Source: Spirochaetia bacterium (GTDB lineage Bacteria > Spirochaetota > Spirochaetia > PWKH01). Taken from it: DNA of 19,179 nucleotides. The stretch covers positions 1 through 19,179 of the forward strand of contig JAIPFU010000017.1 in NCBI GenBank assembly GCA_021736505.1, read 5' to 3'. The position numbers and the translations under genes are program-made. Under the pieces are notes generated by a model. That model saw only the letters and a list, made by a program, of their open reading frames with translations, was not told the origin of the DNA and searched no databases. Shown here in pieces: positions 1 to 6,868 of the stretch. The number at the start of each line of letters is the position of its first letter. Position 1 is the stretch's first letter.

Positions 1-986
1 GTTCCAACTGAACATTCAACATACCGTTCTTTGAACTGGTTTTTCAAGACCTCTTTTGCCGTTAATCCCGTGCAGTGCATCGGTATTACCCGATGTGGAT
101 TCATTTGATGGAGATCCTCTGCGGTTTTAATGGCGATTTTGCTGAATTCTTTTCCTGATAAATGGAAGCCCCCTGCCGCTCCCTCAATCTGATCAATTCC
201 GGTAAGCTTTTTCGCATAAAGAATGGTGTTGATGATTCCAGCATGGCCGCAACCGGTAATCACAACGAGTCCGCGGTCTTTGACATCAACAACAAGCGCC
301 TGATCGTCGAGTATCTGGTCGGGTATAAGTTCCTGATTGTCTTTAGCACCTTCATGTTTCCCTGATTGATGAGCTGCTCCTTTAACGGAACCCGGCATCC
401 CTTTTTCATATGATGTGATTCTGGGGATTTCCCCCGTCACGAGTATCGTATTGTCTCCGAGATACAGCGGGGCGGCACTCTCCCGTAAAGCTGATCCCTG
501 GGATTTCAGCTTGCTGTTGATCTCTCCGCGATCTAGTTTGACGGGTACCCGGTACAGTCTGCCGTCATCCGCTTTCCAGAAGCGCGGGGAGGTAAATGCC
601 TCCGGGTGGATCACCAACAAAGGATTTCCCGCAAGTGTCATCATTTCATCTAGAGCGCCCACATGGTCTTCATGTCCATGGCTGATAACTACTGCTTCCG
701 GAGGCGCGTGCTTCAAGTGTTCCAGTAAGCCGAGCATCTTGTAATTTCTCGGGGCGGCTATGGGACTGTAACCGGCATCAAAAATGACGGAATGCCATCT
801 TTCTCCGCTTTTTGTCTCTACCAGAAGGCTGATTCCATGTTCTGCCAGGAGAGTGTCTGCTGCCAGAGAATCTCCCTGAACGGAAGGAAAGCGCTCGACA
901 CCCGGGCGTGATTCAAGCAGTGTATCTGCATAGTTATCAACAATTACGGTGATTCTACATATATCAACGGGTTTCAGTGTGCCCAT
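1..986 (-). CDS. MBL-fold metal-dependent hydrolase (COG1237 / DHPPP-synthase-like), 3' end outside window
   Basis: Reading the minus strand from ATG at 986 gives 328 uninterrupted residues to the window edge, so the C-terminus is missing. Residues 103-108 read HGHEDH, the HxHxDH metal-binding signature of the metallo-beta-lactamase fold. GCGHAGIINT (residues 246-254 region) and MHCTG (303-307) are the later conserved blocks of the COG1237 branch, often annotated as 7,8-dihydropterin-6-yl-methyl-4-(beta-D-ribofuranosyl)aminobenzene-5'-phosphate synthase-like. No signal peptide is visible, so it is probably cytoplasmic. The Shine-Dalgarno AAGGAG lies in the last codons of the upstream flavoprotein gene, with one base between that stop and this ATG, so the two are almost certainly co-translated. 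The family fold is secure; the substrate is unknown. Pairing with an iron-sulfur flavoprotein suggests a redox link, which is inference. Confidence 0.85.
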   Translation of the reverse strand, partial: MGTLKPVDICRITVIVDNYADTLLESRPGVERFPSVQGDSLAADTLLAEHGISLLVETKSGERWHSVIFDAGYSPIAAPRNYKMLGLLEHLKHAPPEAVVISHGHEDHVGALDEMMTLAGNPLLVIHPEAFTSPRFWKADDGRLYRVPVKLDRGEINSKLKSQGSALRESAAPLYLGDNTILVTGEIPRITSYEKGMPGSVKGAAHQSGKHEGAKDNQELIPDQILDDQALVVDVKDRGLVVITGCGHAGIINTILYAKKLTGIDQIEGAAGGFHLSGKEFSKIAIKTAEDLHQMNPHRVIPMHCTGLTAKEVLKNQFKERYVECSVG

Positions 987-987
987 T

Positions 988-1578
988 TTACTCCTTCAGC
1001 GTTTCGGCGAATTTTTCTCCGGCTATTTGAGCTCTGTTTTTTTCCTCACTGTCTTTTTTGATGGAATTTGCAAAAAAGTGTGCAGTAAATGCCATTTCAT
1101 CATGTATAGTATAGCCGAGGGCTTCAATCGAGTCACGCATGGAGACGATGGTGTACCCCATTTCTTTCGGATCGACTTGTTCGCAGACTCCAAATATCAG
1201 TGCTCGCTTGCCTTTTTCTGCAAGCCGAGAGCTGTAGGGTCCCGGGCGCTCTTTGCTGAAGTTGAAAAACGGATAGAGCCGGTCGATAAAGGCTTTCATC
1301 CAGGGGGTCACGTTGTAATTGTAGGTAGGGGAGCCCAAAATAATCCCTTCTGCTGCTTCAATTTTCGGGTAGAGCAGGTGCATGCCGTCGAAAAACTGCG
1401 TGCAGGTTTTATCTTTGCGGCACTTTTCACAGCCAATGCATCCTTGGATATGATGTGAATACAGTTGAATGTATTCTGTTTCAGCTCCTGCTTGTTCAGC
1501 ACCTTTCAACATGGATGATATGATCGATCCGGTGTTTCCCGCTTTCCTCGGGCTTCCGCTTATTCCAAGAATTTTCAT
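988..1578 (-). CDS. Isf-type iron-sulfur flavoprotein (NADPH-dependent FMN reductase fold)
   Basis: 196 aa. The N-terminus MKILGISGSPRKAGNT is the flavodoxin-like FMN phosphate-binding loop of the NAD(P)H:FMN reductase family. Cys47, Cys50, Cys53 and Cys59 form the compact CX2CX2CX5C motif that binds a [4Fe-4S] cluster in Isf-type flavoproteins; a plain FMN reductase lacks it. GSPTYNYNVTPWMKAFIDR (about 80-98) is the usual second flavin-contact region. The start is well supported by AGGAGG (plus-strand 1585-1590) six bases before ATG. The protein would move electrons between FMN and an iron-sulfur cluster in the cytoplasm, with partner unknown. It is the first gene of a two-gene minus-strand unit with the MBL-fold gene. 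A paralogue with the same cysteine spacing lies at 13561-14190. Confidence 0.88.
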   Translation of the reverse strand: MKILGISGSPRKAGNTGSIISSMLKGAEQAGAETEYIQLYSHHIQGCIGCEKCRKDKTCTQFFDGMHLLYPKIEAAEGIILGSPTYNYNVTPWMKAFIDRLYPFFNFSKERPGPYSSRLAEKGKRALIFGVCEQVDPKEMGYTIVSMRDSIEALGYTIHDEMAFTAHFFANSIKKDSEEKNRAQIAGEKFAETLKE

Positions 1579-1890
1579 AGTACACCTCCTGTTAAGCTAT
1601 CTTAGCATAAACCGTGGCACAAACCATTGAGTTACTCCAATTTTTTTTAAAATTTTTCTGTTAAAGCTGAATAGACTCTTTCAAAGATAGCATACATAGC
1701 CTGAAATGCGGATTAAAGCAGCGGCAGGTTATAAAGTATTATGTAAATAAACTATCCTAAAGTTTTGGGCCAGGGTAAAAATAGTACATATTAACTATTG
1801 TATTCCACAAAGTCGAATTGTATCATTTATCCTGGTACAATAAGAAATTTCATGAACTTGAAGATATAATTTATGGAGGCAATGAATTAA
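1579..1890. other. Divergent intergenic region, no gene
   Basis: This AT-rich gap lies between two divergent genes and should hold promoters in both directions, but I see no convincing -35/-10 pair. An imperfect inverted repeat, 1765-1778 against 1827-1840 (11 of 14 positions complementary), surrounds the centre. The right arm contains CTGGTACA, which recurs in other gaps of the window. Confidence 0.4.
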
Positions 1891-2655
1891 ATGACAGGTA
1901 GAAACGTGGAAGCAGAGGGTTCTGAAGATAGCCTAAAAGGCCGCACCATTAAAAATGGGAGCGGAGATGGTTCGAGCGGGGTGAATGCCGAAAAAAACGC
2001 CAAAAAGGAATTACAAGACTCGGGTCATGAGCATAATCTGGAAGAGCGGCTGAATGCTGTAACCCACAGCGTCGGAGCCGGTTTGAGCATAGCCGGTTTA
2101 GTGTTTCTGCTGATACTTACATACCTGAAAAATGGAACAGCTGTTCAATACGCAGCATTTTCAGTTTATGGTGCATTTCAAATAATATTGTATTTTTCAT
2201 CTACCATTACCCATCAGTTTAAGGATGTCCCCAAGGTATTTAACATTGCCCGTGTTTTTGATCAGGTTGCTATCTATTTCCTTATAGCTGGAACTTATAC
2301 TCCTGTAGCTTTGATAGCCATTCCCAACCCTTGGAGATGGTGGATGTTCGGCATTATCTGGACACTGGCCTTAATGGGAACGATCCTGAAAACAGTCATC
2401 TATCGGCAAAAGCATTATCTCTCTGATCTGCTCTATCTGCCCATGGGCTGGCTGCTGATCTTTTTTCTGAAGCCGCTGCTTCAATATACTCCCACAGGAT
2501 TTATCGTTTGGATGTTTATCGGCGGTTTCTCCTATTCTGTGGGTATCATTTTTTATCTCACTAAGAAAGTGCCCTTGAGTCATGTGATTTGGCATTTGTT
2601 CGTGATTGCGGGAAGTTTAAGCTTTTACTTGTCATTTGCCTTTTACCTGATTTGA
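1891..2655 (+). CDS. Hemolysin III family / PAQR-type membrane protein (TrhA/YqfA-like)
   Basis: 254 aa with about seven hydrophobic segments from residue 60 onward. After a charged N-terminal extension of roughly 48 residues comes EERLNAVTHSVGAG, the start of the hemolysin III family. ...SSTITHQF (about 107-114), FDQVAIYFLIAGTYTPVAL (about 129-147) and a C-terminal HVIWHLFVIAGS match the family's conserved His/Asp/Ser pattern, thought to form a membrane metal site as in PAQR receptors. The family is linked to membrane homeostasis in some bacteria; haemolysis is an historical name. GGAGG (1875-1879) sits 11 bases before ATG, slightly long; an ATG at 1882 is followed at once by a stop. The hydrophilic extension, rich in Lys, Glu and Gly, is longer than I expect for the family. 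Confidence 0.88.
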   Translation: MTGRNVEAEGSEDSLKGRTIKNGSGDGSSGVNAEKNAKKELQDSGHEHNLEERLNAVTHSVGAGLSIAGLVFLLILTYLKNGTAVQYAAFSVYGAFQIILYFSSTITHQFKDVPKVFNIARVFDQVAIYFLIAGTYTPVALIAIPNPWRWWMFGIIWTLALMGTILKTVIYRQKHYLSDLLYLPMGWLLIFFLKPLLQYTPTGFIVWMFIGGFSYSVGIIFYLTKKVPLSHVIWHLFVIAGSLSFYLSFAFYLI

Positions 2656-2710
2656 TGGGGAATCCCTCAGCAGCTTACTGCGGAGTAGTTTATATACGCT
2701 GGCAAAAAGC

Positions 2711-3076
2711 TTAATGAAGGTTTGTTTCTCCGGCTTGTTTCTGCTGTGAGCAGCTGAGACGGTCTAGGGATCGAGCTTTTTCTCTGTCCTGCTGGATAAT
2801 TTGCGAATTCTCTATAAGGGTTCTCATGAGAAATGCTTCCAATTCCTTATTTAATTGCGATATTTTAATTCCGTACTCGATCCAGCGACCTTCTTTTTTC
2901 TGTTCTATAAGGTTTGCACCGCGTAGAATTTTTAAGTGGGCAGAGAGGGTTGAACCGGCTATGTCGAGGATTGAGAGAAGTTCGCATGCACACATGCGTT
3001 TCTGCTGGAGCATGAGATAAATTCTTAGTCTGTTTTCATCGCTCAGCGCTTTAAGGATTTCTAAGGCTTCCTTCAT
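2711..3076 (-). CDS. arsR: ArsR/SmtB-family metalloregulatory repressor
   Basis: 121 aa from ATG at 3076. I chose this start because TTGGAG (3083-3088) lies six bases before it; upstream in-frame ATG 3082 and TTG 3088 overlap that Shine-Dalgarno. ALSDENRLRIYLML is the family's N-terminal helix. CELLSILDIAGSTLSAHLKILRGANLI (about 31-57) is the winged helix-turn-helix. GRWIEYGI is the wing. Cys29 and Cys31 form a CxC at the start of the recognition-helix unit, the position of the arsenite-binding CVC in ArsR, so an As(III)/Sb(III) sensor is likely. In the family, metal binding releases the repressor from DNA. It is divergent from arsC and probably represses that promoter. The Cys/Lys/Gln-rich C-terminal tail (after about 100) is not part of the fold. 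Confidence 0.88.
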   Translation of the reverse strand: MKEALEILKALSDENRLRIYLMLQQKRMCACELLSILDIAGSTLSAHLKILRGANLIEQKKEGRWIEYGIKISQLNKELEAFLMRTLIENSQIIQQDREKARSLDRLSCSQQKQAGETNLH

Positions 3077-3256
3077 TTTCATCTCCAAAGTGGCTCAAAA
3101 CTTGGTGATAGGACTTTTACTATATTCCTGTTTAGGCAGCTTCTTTATAAAACACCATTCCAGGCTCCAAAACAGCGTTTAAAAATCGAAAAAGTTCTTT
3201 GTCAGGAAAAAAACTAAGCAAAAATTCATACCAAAAAGCTTTATGCCACTATAAAA

Positions 3257-3291
3257 TTGACATTGACATTTATTCTTTTTAATTCTATATT
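3257..3291 (+). promoter_or_regulatory. Sigma-70-type promoter for arsC
   Basis: TTGACA occurs twice in tandem (3257-3262 and 3263-3268). The second copy is 17 bp from TATATT (3286-3291), a near-consensus -35/-10 pair. Transcription would start near 3298, leaving a leader of about 160 nt before the GTG of arsC. It is the strongest promoter-like sequence I found in the window. Confidence 0.75.
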
Positions 3292-3311
3292 TCGGTATAT
3301 ATAGAAATATA
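3283..3311. promoter_or_regulatory. Candidate ArsR operator overlapping the arsC -10
   Basis: Two overlapping perfect 8-bp dyads share this site: TTCTATAT (3283-3290) with ATATAGAA (3299-3306), and TATATTTC (3286-3293) with GAAATATA (3304-3311). The position over the -10 and start point is where a repressor would act. ArsR/SmtB proteins use AT-rich inverted repeats; assignment to this ArsR is inference. Confidence 0.5.
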
Positions 3312-3353
3312 TTGATTTAATCACTATCTTACTGATAGGCAGAAAAAAAATCA

Positions 3354-3369
3354 ATAGAAAGATTTCTAT
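3354..3369. promoter_or_regulatory. Second dyad in arsC leader, possible ArsR site
   Basis: ATAGAAA and TTTCTAT flank a two-base centre, a perfect 7-2-7 palindrome. The half-site ATAGAAA is also present at 3301-3307 in the upstream dyad, which suggests one protein may bind both. Confidence 0.4.
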
Positions 3370-3456
3370 CTGAGTCAAGCAGCTGGAAAAACGACAAAAG
3401 TTGAGCTTTCCGCCGATTTGTGAGTTTTTCAAACAACGTAATGTAAGGAGTGAACG

Positions 3457-3888
3457 GTGTTAAAAATATTGTTCTTGTGTACAGGAAATTCCTGTCGCAG
3501 CCAAATGGCTGAAGGGTGGACAAGATCTCTGAAAGGAGAGGAAATAGAGGCCTTCTCCGCTGGTATAGAAACTCATGGGCTCAATCCCCATGCTGTAAAA
3601 GTAATGAAAGAGGCTGGAGTCGATATTTCTCATCAAGTCTCTCAACATGTCTCAGAGTACCTTAAGGAGAAGTTTGATTATATCGTAACTGTATGTGATG
3701 ACGCATACGAAAACTGTCCCTATTTCCCTGGCGGCGGAAAAGTAGTTCATGTCGGATTTCAGGATCCGCCGAGGATGGCAGCCGAAGTAGAAGGCGAAGA
3801 GGAAAAGCTGAATTGCTATCGAGAGGTCCGAGACAAAATTCGTGATTTTGTTTCAGGCATGCCGAAAAATCTGCCTCCTTCTGTTTAG
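3457..3888 (+). CDS. arsC: Arsenate reductase, thioredoxin-coupled LMW-phosphatase type
   Basis: 143 aa. Reduces arsenate to arsenite in the cytoplasm through a relay of three cysteines. CTGNSCR (residues 8-14) is the CX5R phosphatase loop, with Cys8 as nucleophile. VCDDAYENCPYFPGG supplies Cys80 and Cys87, the pair that forms the resolving disulfide later reduced by thioredoxin. QDPPRMA contains the general-acid Asp-Pro loop. The length is normal for this class and differs from the unrelated glutaredoxin-coupled ArsC. The start is GTG, fixed by AAGGAG (3445-3450) six bases upstream; an ATG just 5' is out of frame. It is divergent from arsR and upstream of the permease and small thioredoxin, which could respectively handle the product and the reducing power. 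Confidence 0.93.
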   Translation: MLKILFLCTGNSCRSQMAEGWTRSLKGEEIEAFSAGIETHGLNPHAVKVMKEAGVDISHQVSQHVSEYLKEKFDYIVTVCDDAYENCPYFPGGGKVVHVGFQDPPRMAAEVEGEEEKLNCYREVRDKIRDFVSGMPKNLPPSV

Positions 3889-4177
3889 TTTGACTTCTTG
3901 CAGAAATTTGGGCATCAGAAAAACAATTATTTAATGTTTTGTGGATAAAGGAAACTGGTACAAAATGCCAAAAAATCGATTAAGAATACAATAAAATTCG
4001 TGGCATAAAGCCTAGAGATACACTTATATTAGAAAAATAGCTGTTAAATTGGGGATTTTTTTCCGTTTGGAACCCCACTATACCGTTTTAAATTCGGGAT
4101 CATGTAATTGATTTGTGTTTTTTAGATCACTGTCGATCCTCTCTCTAAGCTTTGAGCCAGCTAATAAGGGAAACCCT
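3889..4177. other. arsC-permease intergenic region
   Basis: AT-rich gap. At 4051-4076 GGGG and CCCC enclose an inner TTCC/GGAA hairpin with GTTT loop, the arms separated by ATTTTT on one side. No U tract follows, so I do not call a terminator. CTGGTACA at 3955-3962 and an ATGCCA/TGGCAT inverted pair are also present. No gene is seen. Confidence 0.4.
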
Positions 4178-5197
4178 ATGTTTAAAATTTTCCCCCTGCT
4201 TGCAGATGCAATCGTATACGACCTCTTTTCCATGGAGGAGGGATCACGAATAGCCGAAAGCCTCCATTTCTTCATAGAAGATGTAACAAAAATATATGCC
4301 CTAGTTGTAGTCATGATATACCTCATTGCCGTCCTGAGGGCAGGGCTAAATACAGATCGCGTAAGGGCCTATCTCCAAGGTAAGTCCCGGGCGGCAGGCT
4401 ACGTAATTGCCGTCCTCTTTGGAGCAGTCACCCCGTTCTGTTCCTGTTCAAGCATCCCGCTCTTTCTGGGCTTTACCTCCGCCGGCATCCCACTGGGAAT
4501 CACCATGGCCTTTCTCATCACATCTCCCATGATCAATGAAGTTGCCATCGCCCTGCTGGGCGGACTGCTCGGCATAAAATTTACCCTTGTTTATATCTTC
4601 ACCGGTTTGTCCGCCGGAATTCTGGGCGGATTCATCATAGATGCATTGAAGGCTGATCGCTATTTAACCGATCTGGGCCTTCAGGCAAAAGGCATGTCCG
4701 ATGAAAAACAGGAAGATGAAAATTCGAAAGCAAGTGCTGATGATGCGGAAGCGGCGCACGGTAAGAAAACGCGCCATCTGAGTTTGAAGGAGCGCCACCT
4801 CTTTGCAAAGGATGAGGTTGGTACGATTTTCGGTCGAATTTGGAAGTGGGTCCTCATTGGGGTAGGGGCAGGAGCCATGCTTCATGGTTTCGTTCCCGAA
4901 GAGTTTATCACTGATACGCTGGGTGATGGTCAGTGGTGGTCAGTGCCCGCCGCAGTTCTGCTTGGGATTCCTTTGTACGCCAATGCGACGGGTATCATCC
5001 CAGTGGCAGAGAGCCTGCTTCTGAAGGGGCTGCCTGTGGGAACGACCCTTGCGCTGATGATGAGTACGGTTGCAGCAAGTTTTCCGGAATTTGTTCTTTT
5101 GAAGCAGGTTATGAAGTCCCGGCTGCTGGTTTTCTTTTTCTTTCTCCTCCTGGTTATGTTCACCTTGGCCGGTTGGATTTTTAATGCACTATTTTGA
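4178..5197 (+). CDS. COG0701 permease (ArsP-like, DUF318 family)
   Basis: 339 aa from ATG 4178, chosen because AAGGG (4166-4170) lies seven bases upstream and MFKIFPLLADAIVY is the family's usual beginning. An upstream in-frame GTG at 4115 adds 21 hydrophilic residues with no Shine-Dalgarno. Two membrane blocks (about 38-156 and 222-335) flank a charged cytoplasmic linker (about 165-215). TPFCSCSS (85-92) holds the Cys pair characteristic of the family; the second block has the related LGIPLYANATGIIP (262-275). Characterised members called ArsP export trivalent organoarsenicals such as methylarsenite; others accompany ars genes with undefined substrates. Neither ArsB nor Acr3 is visible here, so this is the only candidate arsenic exporter in the cluster. 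Confidence 0.85.
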   Translation: MFKIFPLLADAIVYDLFSMEEGSRIAESLHFFIEDVTKIYALVVVMIYLIAVLRAGLNTDRVRAYLQGKSRAAGYVIAVLFGAVTPFCSCSSIPLFLGFTSAGIPLGITMAFLITSPMINEVAIALLGGLLGIKFTLVYIFTGLSAGILGGFIIDALKADRYLTDLGLQAKGMSDEKQEDENSKASADDAEAAHGKKTRHLSLKERHLFAKDEVGTIFGRIWKWVLIGVGAGAMLHGFVPEEFITDTLGDGQWWSVPAAVLLGIPLYANATGIIPVAESLLLKGLPVGTTLALMMSTVAASFPEFVLLKQVMKSRLLVFFFFLLLVMFTLAGWIFNALF

Positions 5198-5250
5198 TGC
5201 CTTAGGGGTGAAGTTTGGTGATTTGAATGATTCAGATAAACATTTAAATT

Positions 5251-5411
5251 CTGGCACAAAATTTAGTGATGGTTTTTTGGGCTTAATAATTAGGGCCTTT
5301 AGCTGCTTTTTGAATGTATTCCAGGCTGTAAGCAGCCTATGCAGTAATAAATTCAGCCTGGGAAAAGGCAAAATTTATTGAGTTTCTGCTTAACACTAAA
5401 TTTTGTGCCAG
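5251..5411. repeat. 161-bp MITE-like element with 18-bp terminal inverted repeats
   Basis: CTGGCACAAAATTTAGTG at 5251-5268 is repeated as an exact reverse complement at 5394-5411. The 125-bp interior has nested palindromes: GGCTG-TAAG-CAGCC at about 5324-5337, and CCAGGCTG (5321-5328) against CAGCCTGG (about 5354-5361). No coding capacity or clear target duplication is seen. It could be a miniature inverted-repeat element or a folded RNA between the permease and thioredoxin genes. Confidence 0.6.
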
Positions 5412-5438
5412 CGTAAAAAAGAAAATAGGAGAGCGTTT

Positions 5439-5666
5439 ATGACAATTAAAATTCTCGGGGGCGGATGCCCCAAGTGCAAAAAGCTGTACGAAAATGTTGA
5501 GAAGGCCTTAAAAAGTACCGGGGCTGCTGCGGACATCGAAAAAGTGACAGACATGAAGGATATCATGTCCTATAATGTTATTTCGACGCCGGCTTTGGTA
5601 ATAGATGAGCAGGTGGTAAGTACCGGTAAGGTGCTGAAGCCTGAACAGATTGCGGCGAAGTTGTAG
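5439..5666 (+). CDS. Small CPKC thioredoxin-like redox protein (TM0996/MTH895 type)
   Basis: 75 aa, much shorter than classic thioredoxin (about 105). MTIKILGGGCPKCKKL places the active-site CPKC at residues 10-13 after the first strand. NVISTPALVID (about 45-55) is the cis-Pro loop that completes the redox site; GKVLKPEQIAAKL ends the fold. AGGAG (5427-5431) lies seven bases before ATG 5439; an upstream in-frame ATG has no ribosome site. This subfamily is commonly encoded beside COG0701 permeases and ars genes, as here. It may reduce the permease cysteines or ArsC, which is inference. Its last 26 bp start the 110-bp repeat duplicated at 7953-8062. Confidence 0.85.
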   Translation: MTIKILGGGCPKCKKLYENVEKALKSTGAAADIEKVTDMKDIMSYNVISTPALVIDEQVVSTGKVLKPEQIAAKL

Positions 5667-5750
5667 CTGGTAAATTTCTCTGAGGGTTCTAGGGCTCTGG
5701 AGGCTCCGGGGTTCTGGGGGTCTTTGTCAGGTGGTATAAAGCTTAGTGAT
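5641..5750. repeat. 110-bp direct repeat, left copy (spans thioredoxin stop)
   Basis: Starts at CTGAACAGATT in the last codons of the thioredoxin gene and ends at GCTTAGTGAT. It matches 7953-8062 over 110 bp with two mismatches (G/A in a Gln codon, A/G in the G-rich part). Similarity stops abruptly on both sides. Inside, G runs at 5684-5686, 5692-5694, 5708-5711 and 5716-5720 make a G-quadruplex-like stretch. Confidence 0.93.
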
Positions 5751-5854
5751 TGACTGTTCCCAGTAGAGTCCCAGTAGATTATCCTTCATTATTCAAGCTC
5801 CAAAAAGCAGAGAGATGAAAATTCTTTTATAACTCATTCATAAGGACCTCTGAT

Positions 5855-6467
5855 GGGGCTGTCTTAAAATCTTCTGATTCTCTAAAGATTTCCTTCAGAT
5901 GTCTAATCCGACATTGATATAGGCTGACTGGCCTGCGATCAGATTGCAGAGATCACAAACTATATACGCATATAGAGTGTTATATGAAACCAAGGTTTCT
6001 TTCTTTTCTATAGTGGGAAGGTATTAGGCTATGAGCTCTATATACCCTGTGATTTGCTTTCAGTCCGGTGAGGAATGAGATGCTGTTGTCATAAAGACTT
6101 TGAACATACTCATCAGAATACTACCCATCAATCAATATTGCAGACTTCGTATTAACTCCCTGCTGCTTTAGTTCGGCGAAGCTCCGTATTAGTGTGGTGG
6201 TATCAATCACATTCTCCGGACATCATTTTAAGTATCATTCCCCGGACAGCATCTTAAGTATATAGGCATACCGATCATCTGATGTAATACGTGGGTCAGC
6301 CGAACATCTCTGAAGATCTCTCCATTATGATTGATGATAGCGGTCAGGGGGAACATTGGGATTGGCAATTCTCGTATAATTGTAGTTTTAAACAAATACC
6401 AAGCTAGACTCAGTCCTACAGTCTTCTTAAGAATATTTGTAAAACTTGGAGAAATCCAGGAAAACAT
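5855..6467 (-). pseudogene. Degraded IS4/IS1634-like transposase, central part
   Basis: The minus strand encodes, across frameshifts and stops, a recognisable series of transposase blocks: FPLTAIINHNGEI, VRLTHVLHQMIGMPIYLR then CPGN, VIDTTTLIRSFAELKQQGVN, a broken DAGY-type block reading IDG-stop-YSDE (TAG at plus 6121-6123), SISFLTGLKANHRVYR, and in another frame SYNTLYAYIVCDLCNLIAG with SAYINVGLDI before another stop. A 26-bp tandem duplication (6210-6261) breaks the frame between the first blocks. The N-terminus, catalytic C-terminal part and IS ends are absent. The family is from memory of block order; inactivity is clear. Confidence 0.7.
6210..6261. repeat. 26-bp tandem duplication inside transposase remnant
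   Basis: Two adjacent 26-bp units (6210-6235 and 6236-6261) differ at three positions. Both encode the CPGN/CPEN point of the transposase in shifted frames; 26 is not a multiple of three, so the duplication itself destroys the frame. Confidence 0.85.
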
Positions 6468-6470
6468 AAA

Positions 6471-6823
6471 ATGTTTAAGAAGTTGTCTGAAAAAGTGTTG
6501 ACCATTTCAGGATTCTTGAACAGAGTAAGCACAAAAGCAGAAAAATTTAGCTTCGGCTTAACCTCTGCAAATAAAGGAGATGAACAGTTTGATGGAAGCT
6601 TTCTGCTCAGAAATGAAAGGGGTGATGGATCAGCATCTAACAGCTTCGTTGCAGATAATATTGATAAGTAAAGCCAGTATTTTGAAGGGATTATTAAAAT
6701 ATTATTAACGGCAGCATCAGTCATGCAGTATTGATATCTTTTATTGCTGCCAAGCCAGATAAAATGGAGAAAGTGATTTCCAATCTGATTATATCTAACA
6801 AGAAAAGTCAGCCTGAACAGTAA
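6471..6823 (+). pseudogene. Broken unrecognised plus-strand reading frame
   Basis: ATG 6471 opens 66 residues (MFKKLSEKVLTISGFLNRV...) to a TAA. The same frame then continues SQYFEGIIKILLTAASVM before another stop, and a +2 shift at about 6725 continues AVLISFIAAKPDKMEKVISN to TAA at 6821-6823. Joined, this would be a protein of about 115 aa with an amphipathic N-terminus. I do not recognise it, and there is no good ribosome site. It may be a passenger gene decayed with the surrounding insertion, or a chance open frame. Confidence 0.3.
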
Positions 6824-6868
6824 CTTGCGCGGCTGATTTGAAATGAAAAAAAAATTGAGAGGCGTTAC

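Larger units (their letters stand above)
3077..3456. other. arsR-arsC divergent regulatory region
   Basis: This 380-base AT-rich gap contains the arsC promoter and the dyads listed separately. The arsR-proximal part (3089-3250) must hold the arsR promoter, but no pair of hexamers there is convincing. I see no small gene. Confidence 0.6.

Noticed and set aside
949..1458. 169-codon plus-strand frame
   Set aside because: Lies wholly opposite the flavoprotein and MBL genes, which have clear motifs and ribosome sites.
4051..4076. GGGG/CCCC nested hairpin as a terminator of arsC
   Set aside because: The stem is interrupted by a six-base bulge and no U tract follows; it is kept only as a note in the intergenic entry.
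4115..4177. Upstream GTG extension of the permease
   Set aside because: No ribosome site, hydrophilic 21-residue extension, and the ATG at 4178 has both a ribosome site and the family's N-terminus.
5251..5266. TGGCAC at the inverted-repeat end as a sigma-54 -24 box
   Set aside because: The GC dinucleotide expected at -12 is absent at the right spacing, here and at the CTGGTACA sites.
5641..5750. 110-bp repeat as a tRNA or other RNA gene fragment
   Set aside because: No cloverleaf or known RNA structure; it encodes the end of the thioredoxin and then a G-rich non-coding tail.
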